64,000 nucleotides of DNA, from positions 67,758-131,757 of the forward strand of contig NW_019775794.1 of NCBI RefSeq assembly GCF_001039355.2. The letters run 5' to 3'. A program made the position numbers and the translations under genes. Below are positions 20,364 through 31,720 of the stretch, one piece after another. Each line of letters starts with the position of its first letter. The stretch's first letter is position 1. The notes below the pieces were generated by a model. That model saw only the letters and a list, made by a program, of their open reading frames with translations, searched no databases and had not been told where the DNA came from. Origin of the DNA: Lingula anatina. Its lineage: Eukaryota; Brachiopoda; Lingulata; Lingulida; Lingulidae.

Positions 20364-20450
20364 CCTGTCTGTATCCAGTTTTATGGCAGAAACATTTGTT
20401 GGTTCTGGTGCCATTGTGGCCGTGGTTGGTTATGATCTAATGGTGTGAAA
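20364..20450 (+). pseudogene. possible last exon of the P2X7-type copy
   Basis: Begins after TTTCTTCTTCCAACAG. One frame gives YGRNICWFWCHCGRGWL, resembling the Trp-rich end of the P2X7 domain, but contains a TGA. Another frame gives a hydrophobic open peptide ending at TGA 20448. Position and strand fit the preceding exon. Confidence 0.35.
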
Positions 20451-20752
20451 CACTTGGTAATATGCCTTTTATATAGACACATGTATATGATGTGTTAAGG
20501 GTTGCCATTCCTTGTGACATTGTCCTGTTTTTCCTCATTAGGAAAGTGCTATTTCTGATATTGGTTAGTCACCTCTATGATGTTTTAAAGTATTGTAGGC
20601 GCATAGATTTTTTAAGTCTGTCCAGATATATACATCACATTCACTCATTAGGAAATTCTGTGAAAAGGACATGAAGTTCAATTTCAATTGTGATTACATG
20701 GCTTCCAATGAAATATTTGTGCCCCATAATTTTTAGATTCCTTTTTAAACAG

Positions 20753-20899
20753 ATTCCAAAAGTAATAGAACTTGAGTCCATAGAGAGCGGAGAGAAACAG
20801 GACGAGGGAGAGGAGGAAGATAAGGTGACTATGTCAAAGAAAAGACAGAGAAGAGAGGACAAAGGAGCAAGAGGGAATAAAAACAAACGATTCAAAAAG
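20753..20899 (+). CDS. exon of BEN-type gene: acidic/basic linker
   Basis: Exon bounded by TTCCTTTTTAAACAG and AAAAAG|GTGAGA, exactly 49 codons, phase 0 at both ends. The product runs from an acidic stretch (ESIESGEKQDEGEEEDK) to a lysine/arginine-rich one that looks like a nuclear localisation signal (KKRQRRED, NKNKRFKK). Two short exons of the same flavour follow. Confidence 0.55.
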
Positions 20900-21041
20900 G
20901 TGAGAACTCTGAAATTTTCATAACACGTAGCCAATTAATTTTTAATTGATTGGACATTAAGGTCAGAAATTTATTTATGTCATCATACTGCAAAAAATAA
21001 TACGATGTGTGCCATTTTTCATTTCAATTGTCATCTGTTAG

Positions 21042-21407
21042 AAGAACAGGAACCCACAGACAGAGGAAGAAAAAGGTGAGAAATACCACAATAATATTAT
21101 AAAACGTGGATGACCTGTTCAAAACTAACTAATAAGTCATTTTGGAACAAATATTATAAGTTTGTAGCCTAGAAATGTTGCACAATAGCTTTATTGCAAT
21201 GTTCCTTCATTGTTCTTTCTGTTCTTTTTTGTTTGTGTGTAATTATCAAAGTTTTTCAAAACTTTACAATTTGAAATTCATGCATTCTGTAATAGTTGAT
21301 ACAATATACCAAAAAGTAAAACTCTTCTCAAATTATGTTATTCATTTCAGGTACCAATGCTTTGGAAGTCAGCAAAAAACAAAGCAAAAGAACAAAAGAC
21401 GAAGGAG
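21042..21407 (+). CDS. two further short exons of the BEN-type gene
   Basis: Exon 21042-21075 (TCATCTGTTAG / AAAAAG|GTGAGA, 34 bp, KNRNPQTEEEK) and exon 21351-21407 (TTATTCATTTCAG / GAAGGAG|GTGAGC, 57 bp, TNALEVSKKQSKRTKDEG). They join each other in frame. The join to the next exon is off by one unless a different acceptor is used, which fits the damaged state of the locus. Confidence 0.45.
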
Positions 21408-21587
21408 GTGAGCAGTATAAATAACATTTTTCACATGCCATTCTTTCTTCGTTAACACTTTAACTAGTCCAAAAAATATAACTATCTGTATTACTACCCC
21501 ATACACAATGAAGCTTTGAGGTGTTTTACTCCTGAGGCAGAAAGCAGTACGTGTATGTATAATTTTATGAATATTTGAATTACAGGC

Positions 21588-22126
21588 TCCTGAAATACTT
21601 GCAGCACGAGACCCGAAGGAATATGACCCCCTCCCAGTGTCAGATAACACCTGCAACTGCCTGGATGCCATAGCAGGACTGAGGGCGGAATTAATGGAAA
21701 AAAATGGACACTGTTATGGAAATGCTAAAGACAGTTCAGTCACAGACTGCGACCCCACTGTCCTCAACACGACTCATCCGTGCCATCCATGGAAGAGTTA
21801 CTAGAACTCAAAGTACGATCCTCCAGCCCCGGAAACTTCTGTGTCGGTTAATGGGAAAGATTTTCTCCAAAAATGAGAGGTCCGACCCCAGGTACAATGT
21901 ATACGATTCCCAGGGTAGAAGCAAGAACAATAAAAAGGCAATGTGCCCAAATCATATAAAATTCATTAAGGAAAACATAACTGAGATATACCTGCAACAT
22001 GCAAAACAAACTGGATTAATGAAGCAATTAGTTCCAGATTCAGAAATTGAGACATTCTATTTGAAATTAGCAAAGAAAACATTACCTCACAACAGTCACT
22101 GCTATTTGGACACAGTTATGCAGTAG
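21588..22126 (+). pseudogene. BEN-domain exon, several frameshifts
   Basis: Follows GAATATTTGAATTACAG. The first frame gives APEILAARDPKEYDPLPVSD and ends in a run of seven A where six would keep the frame into MDTVMEMLKTVQSQT. A third frame supplies MEELLELKVRSSSPGNF. The second frame then carries RLMGKIFSKNER, a NVY...NKKAM stretch and HIKFIKENITEIY, the order seen in BEN domains (sequence-specific DNA-binding, chromatin proteins). It ends at TAG 22124. At least two or three frame changes are needed, so it is a pseudogene or a badly sequenced exon. Confidence 0.55.
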
Positions 22127-22149
22127 GGCATTTTGTCAGCTGTAATCTT

Positions 22150-22330
22150 TTGGATGGAACTAGAGAACTTATAGAAAATATTTGTGGCCCAATCAAAAAG
22201 GTACAACAATTTTGCCGTCTTCTCATGAATGGCATTACTTTTCAATCTCTTTCATACAGGAACTGTGCAGACCGCAGAAAATTTCTAATACGTGTAATTA
22301 TTTTTAATAAAGCCGCGGGCATGGGCACGT
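22150..22330 (+). other. possible exon ending in a consensus donor
   Basis: An acceptor-like TCTTTCATACAG at 22259 and donor CAC|GTAAGTAG at 22330 bound about 70 bp that is open in one frame (NCADRRKFLIRVIIFNKAAG). The product is not recognised. Confidence 0.3.
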
Positions 22331-22439
22331 AAGTAGTTATGTAATTGTTCCTATCACTTTAATTGATCCCAGTCAACTTTAATTTTATCTCACTTTATTA
22401 TCCTTTATCGAAAGTTACAATAATTTGCAGCCGTGCGGT

Positions 22440-22870
22440 CTGTCACGCCAATATATAAGGTATAAAACCAGGCAGCCGCCTAGAAATAAATAGTTATAGA
22501 TTTTATAACTAAGCTGTGGTGTTGCATTGCTTTTCTCTCCTGGCATAACCCAAGTCAGGAATCGTGGACCGAACCTTGAATATTCAGCAGACGGATTAGA
22601 GACCTTTGAGTAAAATATACCCTGCAGTATCTGTAAGAACTCAGTACAGGTTGGGTGACACACACGATTCCGTTTTGGGATTTTTGTTATCATGGAGAGA
22701 TTTGAAGCAGCGCGCAGTGAAGATGGCTGAAGGACACAACAATCAGGAACAAGACGCAGATATCCCGTCAGGTACGGACAGGTTAGCATATACTTTGGAC
22801 ATTTTGGCTAAAGATTTACAAGGTTAGCAACAAAGAGTAATTAGACAAAGTAGGATAGATAACGCATCAT
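22440..22870 (+). mobile_element. LTR/leader fragment with gag-like start
   Basis: Contains TATATAAGGTATAAAACCAG, then a GC-richer leader, then two ATGs. The second (22720) starts a frame of 35 codons, MAEGHNNQEQDADIPSG then DRLAYTLDILAKDLQG, ended by TAG. The layout of TATA, leader and polar N-terminus resembles the 5' end of an LTR retrotransposon, but no LTR pair or primer site is visible. Confidence 0.35.
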
Positions 22871-22989
22871 CAGGCAATAAGTCCGTGTGACGGAAGCATC
22901 CCATCGGAGGTCTGGTCTTACATAGACAAGTTAGACGTCTTAAACGAAACAGTACACAATATTCCGGGTAGAGTAGTAAAATATATTGC

Positions 22990-23760
22990 AAAATCTGCAA
23001 AAGGGGCCTTGTGAGTGGATTTGGAAAGGTTTTTAAACTCCAAATCCGACAGAAACTGGATTGCTTGGCACACACTACGCAATCACAGCAACAATTTCCA
23101 GCAACAATGTCCACCACCCATCTGAAGCTTCCGAGACAAAACGAAAAAATCCTAAACAAGGCCCAGGTGATTTGTTATTTAGAGCCCAACTACATGACCA
23201 CAACTGGACAGCTATATGGCTTCTCCCAACTGTTTATGTGGGAAACCCGAAACCATTCAACATTTTTCCTTCAGTGCCCACTGAAACAGAGGAAATATTG
23301 TGATCTCTACGAATCTGTTGAAGATATACTTGGTGGAACCTATGCATATTTCAGAACCCAACTAGATAAGATATCCCTGTTCCTACATGGCCATAAAACA
23401 CTAACATCTGGACCAAATGATAAAATTTTTGAAATAGTGTCGAATTTCTTAATGAAAAATGTCTGAATCTTCTTCCATATCTGTTCTGGCGCCTACCACT
23501 CTCTCCTGATGGCCTATTGCCCCCCCCCCCCCTACAAATACCTTTCCCCCTTGCCCTGTCCCTCACTCCCCTCAAATGTCACTCATGTCCTCGTCACTGT
23601 CTTTTCCTTGAATATTATAATTTTTTAAAATAATTATTATCTTATTATCTTATATTAGTATCATTATTATTATTATTATTATTTAATTTCAAAGGTGAGC
23701 ATGTAATGCCTTGGCGAATTGCCACCTTCAATTATACTGCAACAATATTAAACCTTCATG
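22990..23760 (+). mobile_element. LINE 3' end fragment
   Basis: An open frame to TGA 23466 gives the LINE C-terminal pattern: STFFLQCPLKQRKYCDLYES (knuckle region), then KISLFLHGHKTLTSG and IFEIVSNFLMKN. A pyrimidine-rich 3' UTR, an (ATT)n run at 23650-23685 and CTGCAACAATATTAAAC near 23740 follow. The same C-terminal pattern ends the LINE at 15.6-16.5 kb. Confidence 0.7.
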
Positions 23761-23859
23761 AGAATTAAGTTGTTAAAAAAAAACACACACACACTACGCG
23801 AGCACATACAATTCTCTTCTCTTTCGCCACACGAACCAGAAAAGCAAAAATTGGAGTTA

Positions 23860-23945
23860 GAAATTATTACACATAACCCACTGACAAATGGACTGGATGA
23901 GATGACCAACCAAACTCTAAAAGCACAACTGAGCTGTAGTGTTTT
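23860..23945 (+). mobile_element. Gypsy integrase scrap
   Basis: The frame reads ELEIITHNPLTNGLDEMTNQ then TLKAQLS. This is the segment around the third catalytic residue of a Gypsy integrase (family NPQTNGLxERTNQTLK), with Met where Arg is usual. About 30 codons long, from a different lineage than the 11-kb element. Confidence 0.6.
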
Positions 23946-24819
23946 ATGTCACTGCTGAGAGGATCCTGGGGTTCCTGTGTGCAGGGGCGGTCATATTTAA
24001 TAAGTACATCTCACAAAAGATGCCTCCAGATCTACACAAGAAAGCTCATATCACGCTCTCTTCTCCACTTGAAGAAAACGTCAAGAAAACTCAAGCCACG
24101 CTGTCCCTATTATACACCCACCAAACACAAAACGTTCTTACAAAGTGGAGAAATGCAGTATATATGTGATGTGGGAAATCAATGTTTTATCAACGTGGTA
24201 TCAATGTTATCAGTGGAGCACCAACATGAAATCCAGGTGTCCATTAGGTCTCAGTAGACAAGACGCTTGTAGTCACATGCTTTTAAACAACAAAGAGCAA
24301 ATCTCTCTAATTTTGGAACCTGGTATAAGGTTATTATGAGTAGGGGCAGTGAGGTCACCTGTGTCTGGATCATGAAGGAATGAATTTCTTCAAGTTCAGT
24401 GTCTCTGGCCAGAATCAGTTACAAGAAATTATTTCACGTAAGAAACTATAGGAAAAGAGTTCTGGATGGTGGCATTGTTAGTTTTAACACATTTAAATTT
24501 TACGATGCATTTACACTGGGTCAGGCTGCATTCAGGATGATGTCAGGTGCTAAAATAATGAAGTCAGTTTGCATTCAGAATATTGCATACTGTGCCTCCA
24601 ATAGTAAACAGCATACCATGTAAGAGTTAGTAAGTAATGGGTGGTTTTAACGTAGAAATTTCTAACCTGTGTACATGCTTTATTAGGGTTAAAGAATCTA
24701 AAAGGATGGCAGAAAGAATTAGGCTGCCTGCATTGGGTGCAAGAAGCACAGACTATTCTATGCGTGATTAATGGATGAATATTGTGACTAAGTTTAAAAC
24801 TTTCTTTTAATGATACAGA
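23946..24819. other. no recognisable gene
   Basis: Several short overlapping open frames with no shared motif. Composition is slightly richer than true intergenic DNA, so further decayed element or gene debris is possible. Confidence 0.35.
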
Positions 24820-25436
24820 GACGATACCTCAGCACCTGAGACTCTATTAGAAGAATCATCCAAAAATTGGGATCCAACAGATTGTGGGCAAACTTCGGCC
24901 TCAAAGGGAGAAAGAGAAAGAGGCCATTTAGCAACTTTGCTATTTGTGCAGTAATTATCAGTAAGTATGTTTATTTATAGAATACAAAGATAAATTTTAT
25001 GTTTAATCATTACAAACTTGTGTATGTTTCATTTATTACTGTGTGATCAAGTTATTCAGTAATTATTTTTATTATTATTTTAATAATCCCGAGGCATATA
25101 GGAAAAACAACCCCAAGGTACATGTAACCTTGTTGGTGGTAGAAGAGGCCATCAGTGAGGCTTTTAAGTATGCCCCCAAAATGCAAGATGGCCCAAAGTA
25201 CAAGGTATGTGTATCAACTAAGGTTAAGAATGAAATTAAGGCCATGTGATAAGGATATTATAAAAAAATTGTGTACATTTTGTATACGAAGCAATTGGCA
25301 TGCTATAAGGGCCATTAAGGAGCCACAGTGCCTTATAATTTATAAATACCTCAATGAAGGAGTAGGTGAAATAGTAATGGGAAATATGTTTAATCAAATT
25401 CCATCAAATGCATATTGTATACTTAAAAAAGAATAG
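24820..25436 (+). pseudogene. unknown exon(s), damaged
   Basis: A first stretch after TTTAATGATACAG (24820-24960) is open in one frame with acidic and Ser/Glu content. A second (25080-25250) reads PKVHVTLLVVEEAISEAF then KYAPKMQDGPKYK and KVKNEIKAM, then TGA. Beyond that, one frame continues KDIIKKLCTFCIRSNWHA, which suggests a Trp-to-stop change. Natural-looking peptide, family not recognised. It lies ahead of the BEN-associated exon on the same strand. Confidence 0.35.
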
Positions 25437-25925
25437 ATAATAGTTTTGGAAGAGGTTATTTGATTACCCCGTTCACTCACTTGAAATAAATATATCTTAG
25501 GTAGGTGCCCTCACAGAATGTTTATATACCAGTATATTTGATGTTACTGATGTTGCTGCTAAGACTGCATTATTACATTTGAATGAAGAGTATGTATCTA
25601 TTCCATTGCTTTAATTTGTGAAAATTAAATAAATTATTGTGCACGCGTGTTTTGTCATACAGAAGGAATATTTGTACAAATTCAGTTTTTTTTTACATGA
25701 TGATTTGTTTCTCACCAGCAAATAATTTTGTGTGTGTGTGTAAATGATATAAAAATAATCTAAATGAAAATGTTATGCAATGAAGTATGAAGCTAAAGGG
25801 AAGTACCTTCACTTCACACCAATATTATAAATCTTTCTTACAATCAACTTGTATGAAATGTGCATGTTTTTTTGGGAACAAACTTCTTCTGAAACTGCAT
25901 TTGATAATTTTAACAGGGTAGTGTT

Positions 25926-26116
25926 CCATCATGTATGCTGTTGTTCTTTTTGACAAAACAAATGAGGTTGAGGTGGTGCCATCATCATGTTTAATGGGGA
26001 CAAGTGTTTGTGGAATGACCATCTGAAAAGTACAACTGTTACAAAGGCCACTGAGCCTAATGTGTCTCCAACTGCTGATTGGAGGCCATACAGTGTTACA
26101 GTACGAAGACAACAAG
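25926..26116 (+). pseudogene. BEN-associated N-terminal domain exon, frameshifted
   Basis: Reads MYAVVLFDKTNEVEVVPSS, shifts, and continues GDKCLWNDHLKSTTV then DWRPYSVTVRRQQ up to donor CAACAAG|GTTAGT. The order 'AVVxF...EVEVVPS...KCxW...W..Y.V.V' is familiar from the N-terminal module that accompanies BEN domains in many invertebrate proteins. One frame change near 25990 damages it. Confidence 0.5.
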
Positions 26117-26202
26117 GTTAGTCTTTAAAAATTGCCAAAATTGTGAGTGAACTTGATGTTCTATAATTGTAGAATGCTTAACCTTCTAAGCTGGATTTGC
26201 AG

Positions 26203-26350
26203 ATGACAATCAAAAGGCATGCCAGAAGTGTAAAAATTTGGAGTCCAGGCTGTCAACAGACCTTGAAACAACAGACACAGAAGGAGAAATAATTTGTATC
26301 ACTATGCCATTGATATTCTTGCAAGTGATAAGTGTCTGTTCACCTCATCA
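26203..26350 (+). CDS. following exon with CxxC motif
   Basis: Acceptor GCTGGATTTGCAG at 26202. The frame reads DNQKACQKCKNLESRLST then DLETTDTEGE and stops at a TAA near 26350. It fits as the next exon after 25926-26116. Whether the end is a true C-terminus is unclear. Confidence 0.4.
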
Positions 26351-26553
26351 TAAATAACACATGCTTTTTTGAAAATGAATAGCTCTGTGCATATGTTATA
26401 TTGGTTAAGTATCAGGTTACCACTTTAATATACTTGGCAAAACAAGTTAAATACCCCTCAGTTTTGTTAATGTACTGTAAATGAATCGAGTTATTTGTAT
26501 TATTTAATATTTTTATGGGATTGCTCATTTTAATATTTTGTTTTGCATTTTAG

Positions 26554-27381
26554 ATAAGACTGAAGAAGAGGATTATAGGGCCTTTAATGTTGAGGGCAAG
26601 GTAGGTATGAAAAGAAAAGGTAATTTCCCTTCCTTGTCACTTAAACAGAGAAAGAAACTTTCATACAGTAGGTATGACATTTCTTCTAAAACAATATTAA
26701 GTCAAAGACATGCCTGGTTGACTAGTAATGAAATAAACTTAGTCCATGGAATTTTATCAGATATGTTCCCAAAGGTAGAGGGCTTTCATGGTACTTGTGC
26801 CCTTGAGTTTGTTAAAAATGGTCATATCTTATCCACTCCCACTTCTTCATTTGTGCAAATAGTTTATCTTAACTCCCATTGGCTTACTCTTTCCAACATT
26901 AATAGCAATATTAGCAATTGTGTTCAAATTCCAGACCTTAGAGACCCAGACTGAAGGGTAAGATTGCTGAGATCGTTGCCTCATTGCATTTTGCTCCATC
27001 CAAGGAAATTGTTTTGGAGCACATAGATGTTCAGGAGCAAACTGGTGATAATGACAGTGGTCTTTATGCCATTGCTGTGCTTTGGAACAAGACCCGAGGA
27101 CTTCATTTGGGAGCAAAGGGCAATGAGGGAACATCTCAGCAAGTGTTTTGAAAGGGGTAGTTTGGAAATGTCCCCATATAGATCAGAGAACAGCCACCAT
27201 ACAAGACCAAAATTGTCTGAATTTCCAATATATTGTCATTGTGGGCAGGTCTATGATAGAAACCAGGACTGGATTGAATGTGAAGACTGCCTGCAATGGT
27301 TCTATCGCAAATGTGAAGGGATCCAGTCATCTGCCCTGGAGAATCTACAGCACACATTGGCAGTGTTGCAACTGCTCTTAG
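26554..27381 (+). pseudogene. Ulp1-like protease plus PHD finger, catalytic Cys lost
   Basis: Follows TTTTGCATTTTAG. The first frame to 26954 has AWLTSNEINLVHGILSDMFP and LNSHWLTLSN, with the catalytic His context of C48/Ulp1-like peptidases. A second frame gives GKIAEIVASLHFAPSKEIVL then TGDNDSGLYAIAVL, where the family has Asp-Cys-Gly; here Ser replaces the nucleophile. A third frame gives AMREHLSKCFERG and the PHD finger IYCHCGQVYDRNQDW, IECEDC, WFYRKCEG (His ligand replaced by Tyr), closing in WQCCNC after one more shift. Multi-copy invertebrate proteins with this pairing are familiar. This copy has at least three frame changes. Confidence 0.65.
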
Positions 27382-27507
27382 GGTGGTATTCTATAGAGCT
27401 GTAATCTGTCAGATAGACACACCATACCAGTTGGGGGAGATTCTTGCTAAGTGCGATCATTGCAATTAGCTTAAATGGCTGAGTTACTGAGGAGAAGGTA
27501 TGCATGT

Positions 27508-27615
27508 ACGACAGAAACCAGGACTGGATTGAATGTGCAGACTGACTGCAATCAATTAAAGTGCATCTCAAGTGTGAATGGCCCCAGTCATCCACCCTGG
27601 AGAATCTGTAGCTGT
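27508..27615 (+). pseudogene. second, truncated PHD-exon copy
   Basis: TACGACAGAAACCAGGACTG onward repeats 27249-27357 (YDRNQDWIEC... and ...SSTLENL) with substitutions, a TGA in place of the Cys after Asp, and loss of the middle. A short-range tandem duplicate of the PHD exon. Confidence 0.75.
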
Positions 27616-27816
27616 CACTTTGTGTTTGTACATAAAAATCACAGAATATTTATTTATGCCAAATTGTATTTATAGTAATGACATAAAAGTCACTTTTAGT
27701 TTCCATTAAGTATGTCATGTAACTCAGACAAATAAAATACTTCACTGAAAGGAATTACTGTTTTTAGCTTTCCGAATATAACTCAAATGTGTTGACATTA
27801 GTCTTCATCTTTACAG

Positions 27817-27922
27817 CAGCAGGCAACAAGACCATAAAACCAAATATTTGTGTTCAAGAAACAATGAAAATCACAGATAAAGTAACACATGTCCAAAGCT
27901 TGGACATTATGGAGTCATGAAC
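27817..27922 (+). CDS. possible small exon
   Basis: Acceptor CTTCATCTTTACAG and donor AACA|GTAAGTA bound 106 bp. One frame is open until a TGA five bases before the donor (AGNKTIKPNICVQETMKITD and so on). It could be a 3' exon of the gene upstream. Confidence 0.3.
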
Positions 27923-27984
27923 AGTAAGTAAAACATAAACAAATATTATCATTGCTATATTACACCATACACATTTCATACTCT

Positions 27985-28330
27985 CAGACTAGTGAACCTT
28001 TTGACTAGCAAACCTTTGAAACAGCTGGGCATTTGCATCATCAAACTATNGTTTAATCAACCTTCTGACTAGCAAACCTTTGGAACAGCTGGGACATCAT
28101 CAAACTATCAGACCAATGAACCTTCTGACTATTGAACCTTTTGAACCATTGGATCTTGGCATCATCAAACTATCAGAACAATGAACATTCTGACAATTGA
28201 ACCTTTTGAACCATTGGATCTTGGCATCATCAAACTATCAGACCAATGCACCTTCTGACTATTGAACCTTTTGAACCATTGGATCTTGGCATCATCAAAC
28301 TATCAGACCAATGAACCTTCTGACTACTGT
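27985..28330. repeat. 65-bp minisatellite, five units
   Basis: The core CATCATCAAACTATCAGACC starts at 28036, 28095, 28160, 28225 and 28290. The last three steps are exactly 65 bp, the first 59. The single N at 28050 lies in the first unit. Confidence 0.9.
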
Positions 28331-29559
28331 CATGCAATTGACAAATAATTTAACAATGAACTAATAATAATTTCATAAATTCACAAGATGACAATATTTA
28401 GTAATTAAAATAAATATCAGAATCAGAAATTACTTGAATTTGATATACTCAGGAAATACTGCAGCATCATATCCAAACTGCTAACGATAACAAAACAATA
28501 TCATAAAATAATCAAATCATACAGAGTTTCTAGAGGAATTCAAAACAAAAATACAGTTTACCAGTTTTAGGGTAAACAACAGATGTGTCACAAAGTGCTG
28601 ACTATGGCAATGACACTGGGCAGACACAGTGATCAGAATATAGACAGACTGAAAGTGTCTGTATATAATAAATATGTGATAAAATTTGCAATTGCACCTT
28701 AATGACCTCACAATAACAGAGATCATCTATAACACATGATATCTGCATTGAAATATATATTCACTTTTAAACATTTTCACTGGTGCCCTTTTCTCTTCAG
28801 TGACAGCTTATTGTCTACCAAAATCTCACTGTATATGCTACCTCTACTAGTACTGTAACAGTTTCCATGCATATGGGGAAAATTAATATAACACATTACA
28901 ACTGAGCTGAAATATCAATTCACTTCTAAGCATTTCCATTGTGTCTATTCATCTTCAGTGATAGAGATTTGTCCAAAACAATCTCCTTGCTTTATATACC
29001 CTGCCTCTATAGTTTCCATGCATATGGGGGAAATTGATTCTTTGTGTTACCTGGAACCCACATTTGTAGTGTAATTGTACTGTTCCATATAACTGGCTCC
29101 ACAGGATCTGCTGTGTTTGGAAGTCTTGTTCTGGGTGGTTCTGGCATCACTCCCTCTCACTCAGTATAAAACTGACCTCTTGGTCTGCCAGCAGCTCTTT
29201 ACACAATTCCAGAAATGCATTTTCTAAAAACATCAATGAAGTGAGTGTAACTGTTTGCAATGCAACTGAATCATCTCTGTAATATAGTGCAAACTATTAT
29301 TAGGAACCATCTAATGATACACTATTCATACATGTATATATAGAATGCTTTTGTAAGATGCACAATATCATTTTTGTATCACCATACTTGATATTTATAT
29401 CTAGATAATGCTCACATGTAATGATGATCAAATTAAAATATAAGTATTCATTTTATGTTTTTTGCACTTAATGATAATAAAACTTAAATTCACATTACAA
29501 TTAAAGCAGTGATATATTAATTTTATTCATAATAATCCATGCTTTCTATATTGAAATAA
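28331..29559. repeat. non-coding; includes a two-unit repeat of about 159 bp
   Basis: Units at about 28750 and 28909 share TTCACTTYTAARCATTTYCA, CTTCAGTGATAG and GTTTCCATGCATATGGGG. The rest is AT-rich with nothing recognised. Confidence 0.6.
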
Positions 29560-31720
29560 TCATTGGTGTTTGTGTCTCTACACAAAGGAAAGAGGAGAAA
29601 CAAATTACCTATCCTTATTTGCACAAAAAACCAACCACAAATGTTTGTCTGTTATCTGCAAGAGGTCCAGTCACCTGTTTACAATGGCTGTTCTGCCTCT
29701 GGCTGTTCATTCATCCTAAAACTTGCCACATCCCATGTCTTGCACAACTGGGGGAGATGAAGATGTTTCTGTTGCTGCTTTTTTTATGTCTGCTTTTTAT
29801 AAAATACATTCCTCCCATGTTCAGCCAGGTTTAGTCAGTTCACCTAGAAGACACCATGCTGTATGGAGACTGGAGCTGGAAAAAGAGACATGACAATGTA
29901 TAAGTGAAGGAACACAAATTATCTTAACACAAAGAAAAGACAAAAAACCTGACAGTCCACCAGAGCCTGTTGGGAAAAATATTAAAACTATGGTACACTG
30001 CCAAGTGCCCACCTTATATGGTAGACATCATTGTTGTGGTGATTGAACTGTGATAAGTTAAAAATGACCTTGTCATTTGAAGACTACTGGACACAATTGT
30101 GACTGCAGAGACCAGCACATTCTCAGATTGAACACAGTTAAATAAACAGAACTCTGCCAAATCTGTTGGAATTTTTGTGAAATTTTTACACAAAATGCTT
30201 AACAATTGTAAAAAGCTGGGATAATTATATCAATTGACTGTGACTAATTGAAAGAAATTTTCTAGGAGTAATTTGAGTCACCAAATAAATTACTAATAAA
30301 AATGACAAAATTACTTAACTTAAAGGAAACAAAAAATGTGATAATTGGTTTCTTTCTCAATGGAGGAAGTTTAAGAGACCAATTATATATTGTCACATGA
30401 CTTGTAAAACAATATCCACCATTAGTTTAGTGTAGCACCTGCAAGCAGTCCAGTTACTGTCATGACAACGGGTCATCCCAGGGAAGTAATGACTACTGCT
30501 CCACTTTGGGTCCAATACATTTCATGCCAAACTGACCACATCAAGCAGGCCACTATGGAGACGCTTCACAATGTACAACAACTGTCAAACCATGTGTGTG
30601 AACTAGGTGATAGATACAATACGAGTCGCCGAGCTGTACGTGAAATATTACGAGTGTATTGGCGAGCCGCAGGCGAGACAATACACTCGTAATATTTCAC
30701 GTACAGCTCGGCGACGAGTGTTGTATCTGGCTTAAACCACGGCCTCTGATTGGCTACTACACTAGTAGTGCAACACACCGTGGAACGCACTCGTACATGA
30801 CGTGCTTGTATGTCGAATACAGCACGGCCGAGTCTTTTGTTCTACGCGCTAGCCGTGGTTTAAAAAAAAGATAAACATTCATTAAACAAGGCATTCAACC
30901 ACTTGACCAATGATGATCAGAAGCTTATAACTATCTAGTACTTCAGCCAGCAAAGGAACATGTCCTTCAGCCACTGTATTTGAAGAGTGAAATGCACATG
31001 AAGTTCAACAATATTTTAATAGAAGTATTCATTTTGTGCATATAGCTTTAATGATTTAAGCTAAACAAATGCATCGTTGACAAATGAGAGGTGTGGATCA
31101 AAAATGCCATTAATGACTAAAAAGCTATAATGCACATTAATATTAAAGTTTGTTTTAAGTAGACAAGTGTGCATTATTACAGATACCCATGCTTTTCAAG
31201 TCACATTGAAAACTAATTAATCCAAAACTTGTGATAATTGGTGTTTTTGTCTCTACAGAGGAAAGAAAGAGACCAATTATAAACTGTTCCTTAAAAAAGA
31301 AAACAAACTGTTCATTTTGTGTACAACCTGCAAGAAGTCCAGTTACCTGTTTATCATGGCTGTCCTGTCTCTGACTCTTCACAACCTATCCTGAAACTCT
31401 CTGTGTCTTGCACAGCTGTGTGAGACGAAGGGATGTTCCTGTAGCTGCCGTTTCCTGTCTATTTCATATTAACAATGTCCCCCATGTTCAGCCAGGTAAA
31501 GTCAGTTCACCTAGAAGACACCATGCCATATGGAAACTGGACCTGGAAAAAGAGACCAAAGAATTTATTAATGAAGTGATATAAACTATCTTAATAAAAA
31601 GACAGAACCCTGATAGTTCACAAGAGCCAGAAGAATATTGAAAACTACGGTACACCTAATACGACAGACATCACAGTTGTGGTAACTGAAATGAGACAAG
31701 TTTAAAATGTCTCTTGGTTT
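29560..31720. repeat. three diverged copies of a repeat, steps of roughly 0.8-0.9 kb
   Basis: 29560-30060 and 31225-31720 match over most of their length (TGTCTCTACA...GGAAAGA, CAGTTACCTGTTT, TGTTCAGCCAGG, CACCTAGAAGACACCATGC). A shorter third copy is at 30340-30480 (AGACCAATTATA, CCTGCAAGCAGTCCAGTTAC). No frame is preserved among copies, so I call no gene. Confidence 0.75.
30613..30727. repeat. near-perfect 48-bp-arm palindrome
   Basis: Arms 30613-30660 and 30680-30727 around a 19-base loop. The inner 34 bases pair without mismatch (CGCCGAGCTGTACGTGAAAT is part of it). GC-rich relative to the flanks. A second, wider inverted pair TTAAACCACGGC/GCCGTGGTTTAA at 30734 and 30850 encloses the next 130 bp, with ATTGG and TGACGTG boxes inside. 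It looks like a compound foldback element inserted in the surrounding repeat. Confidence 0.9.
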
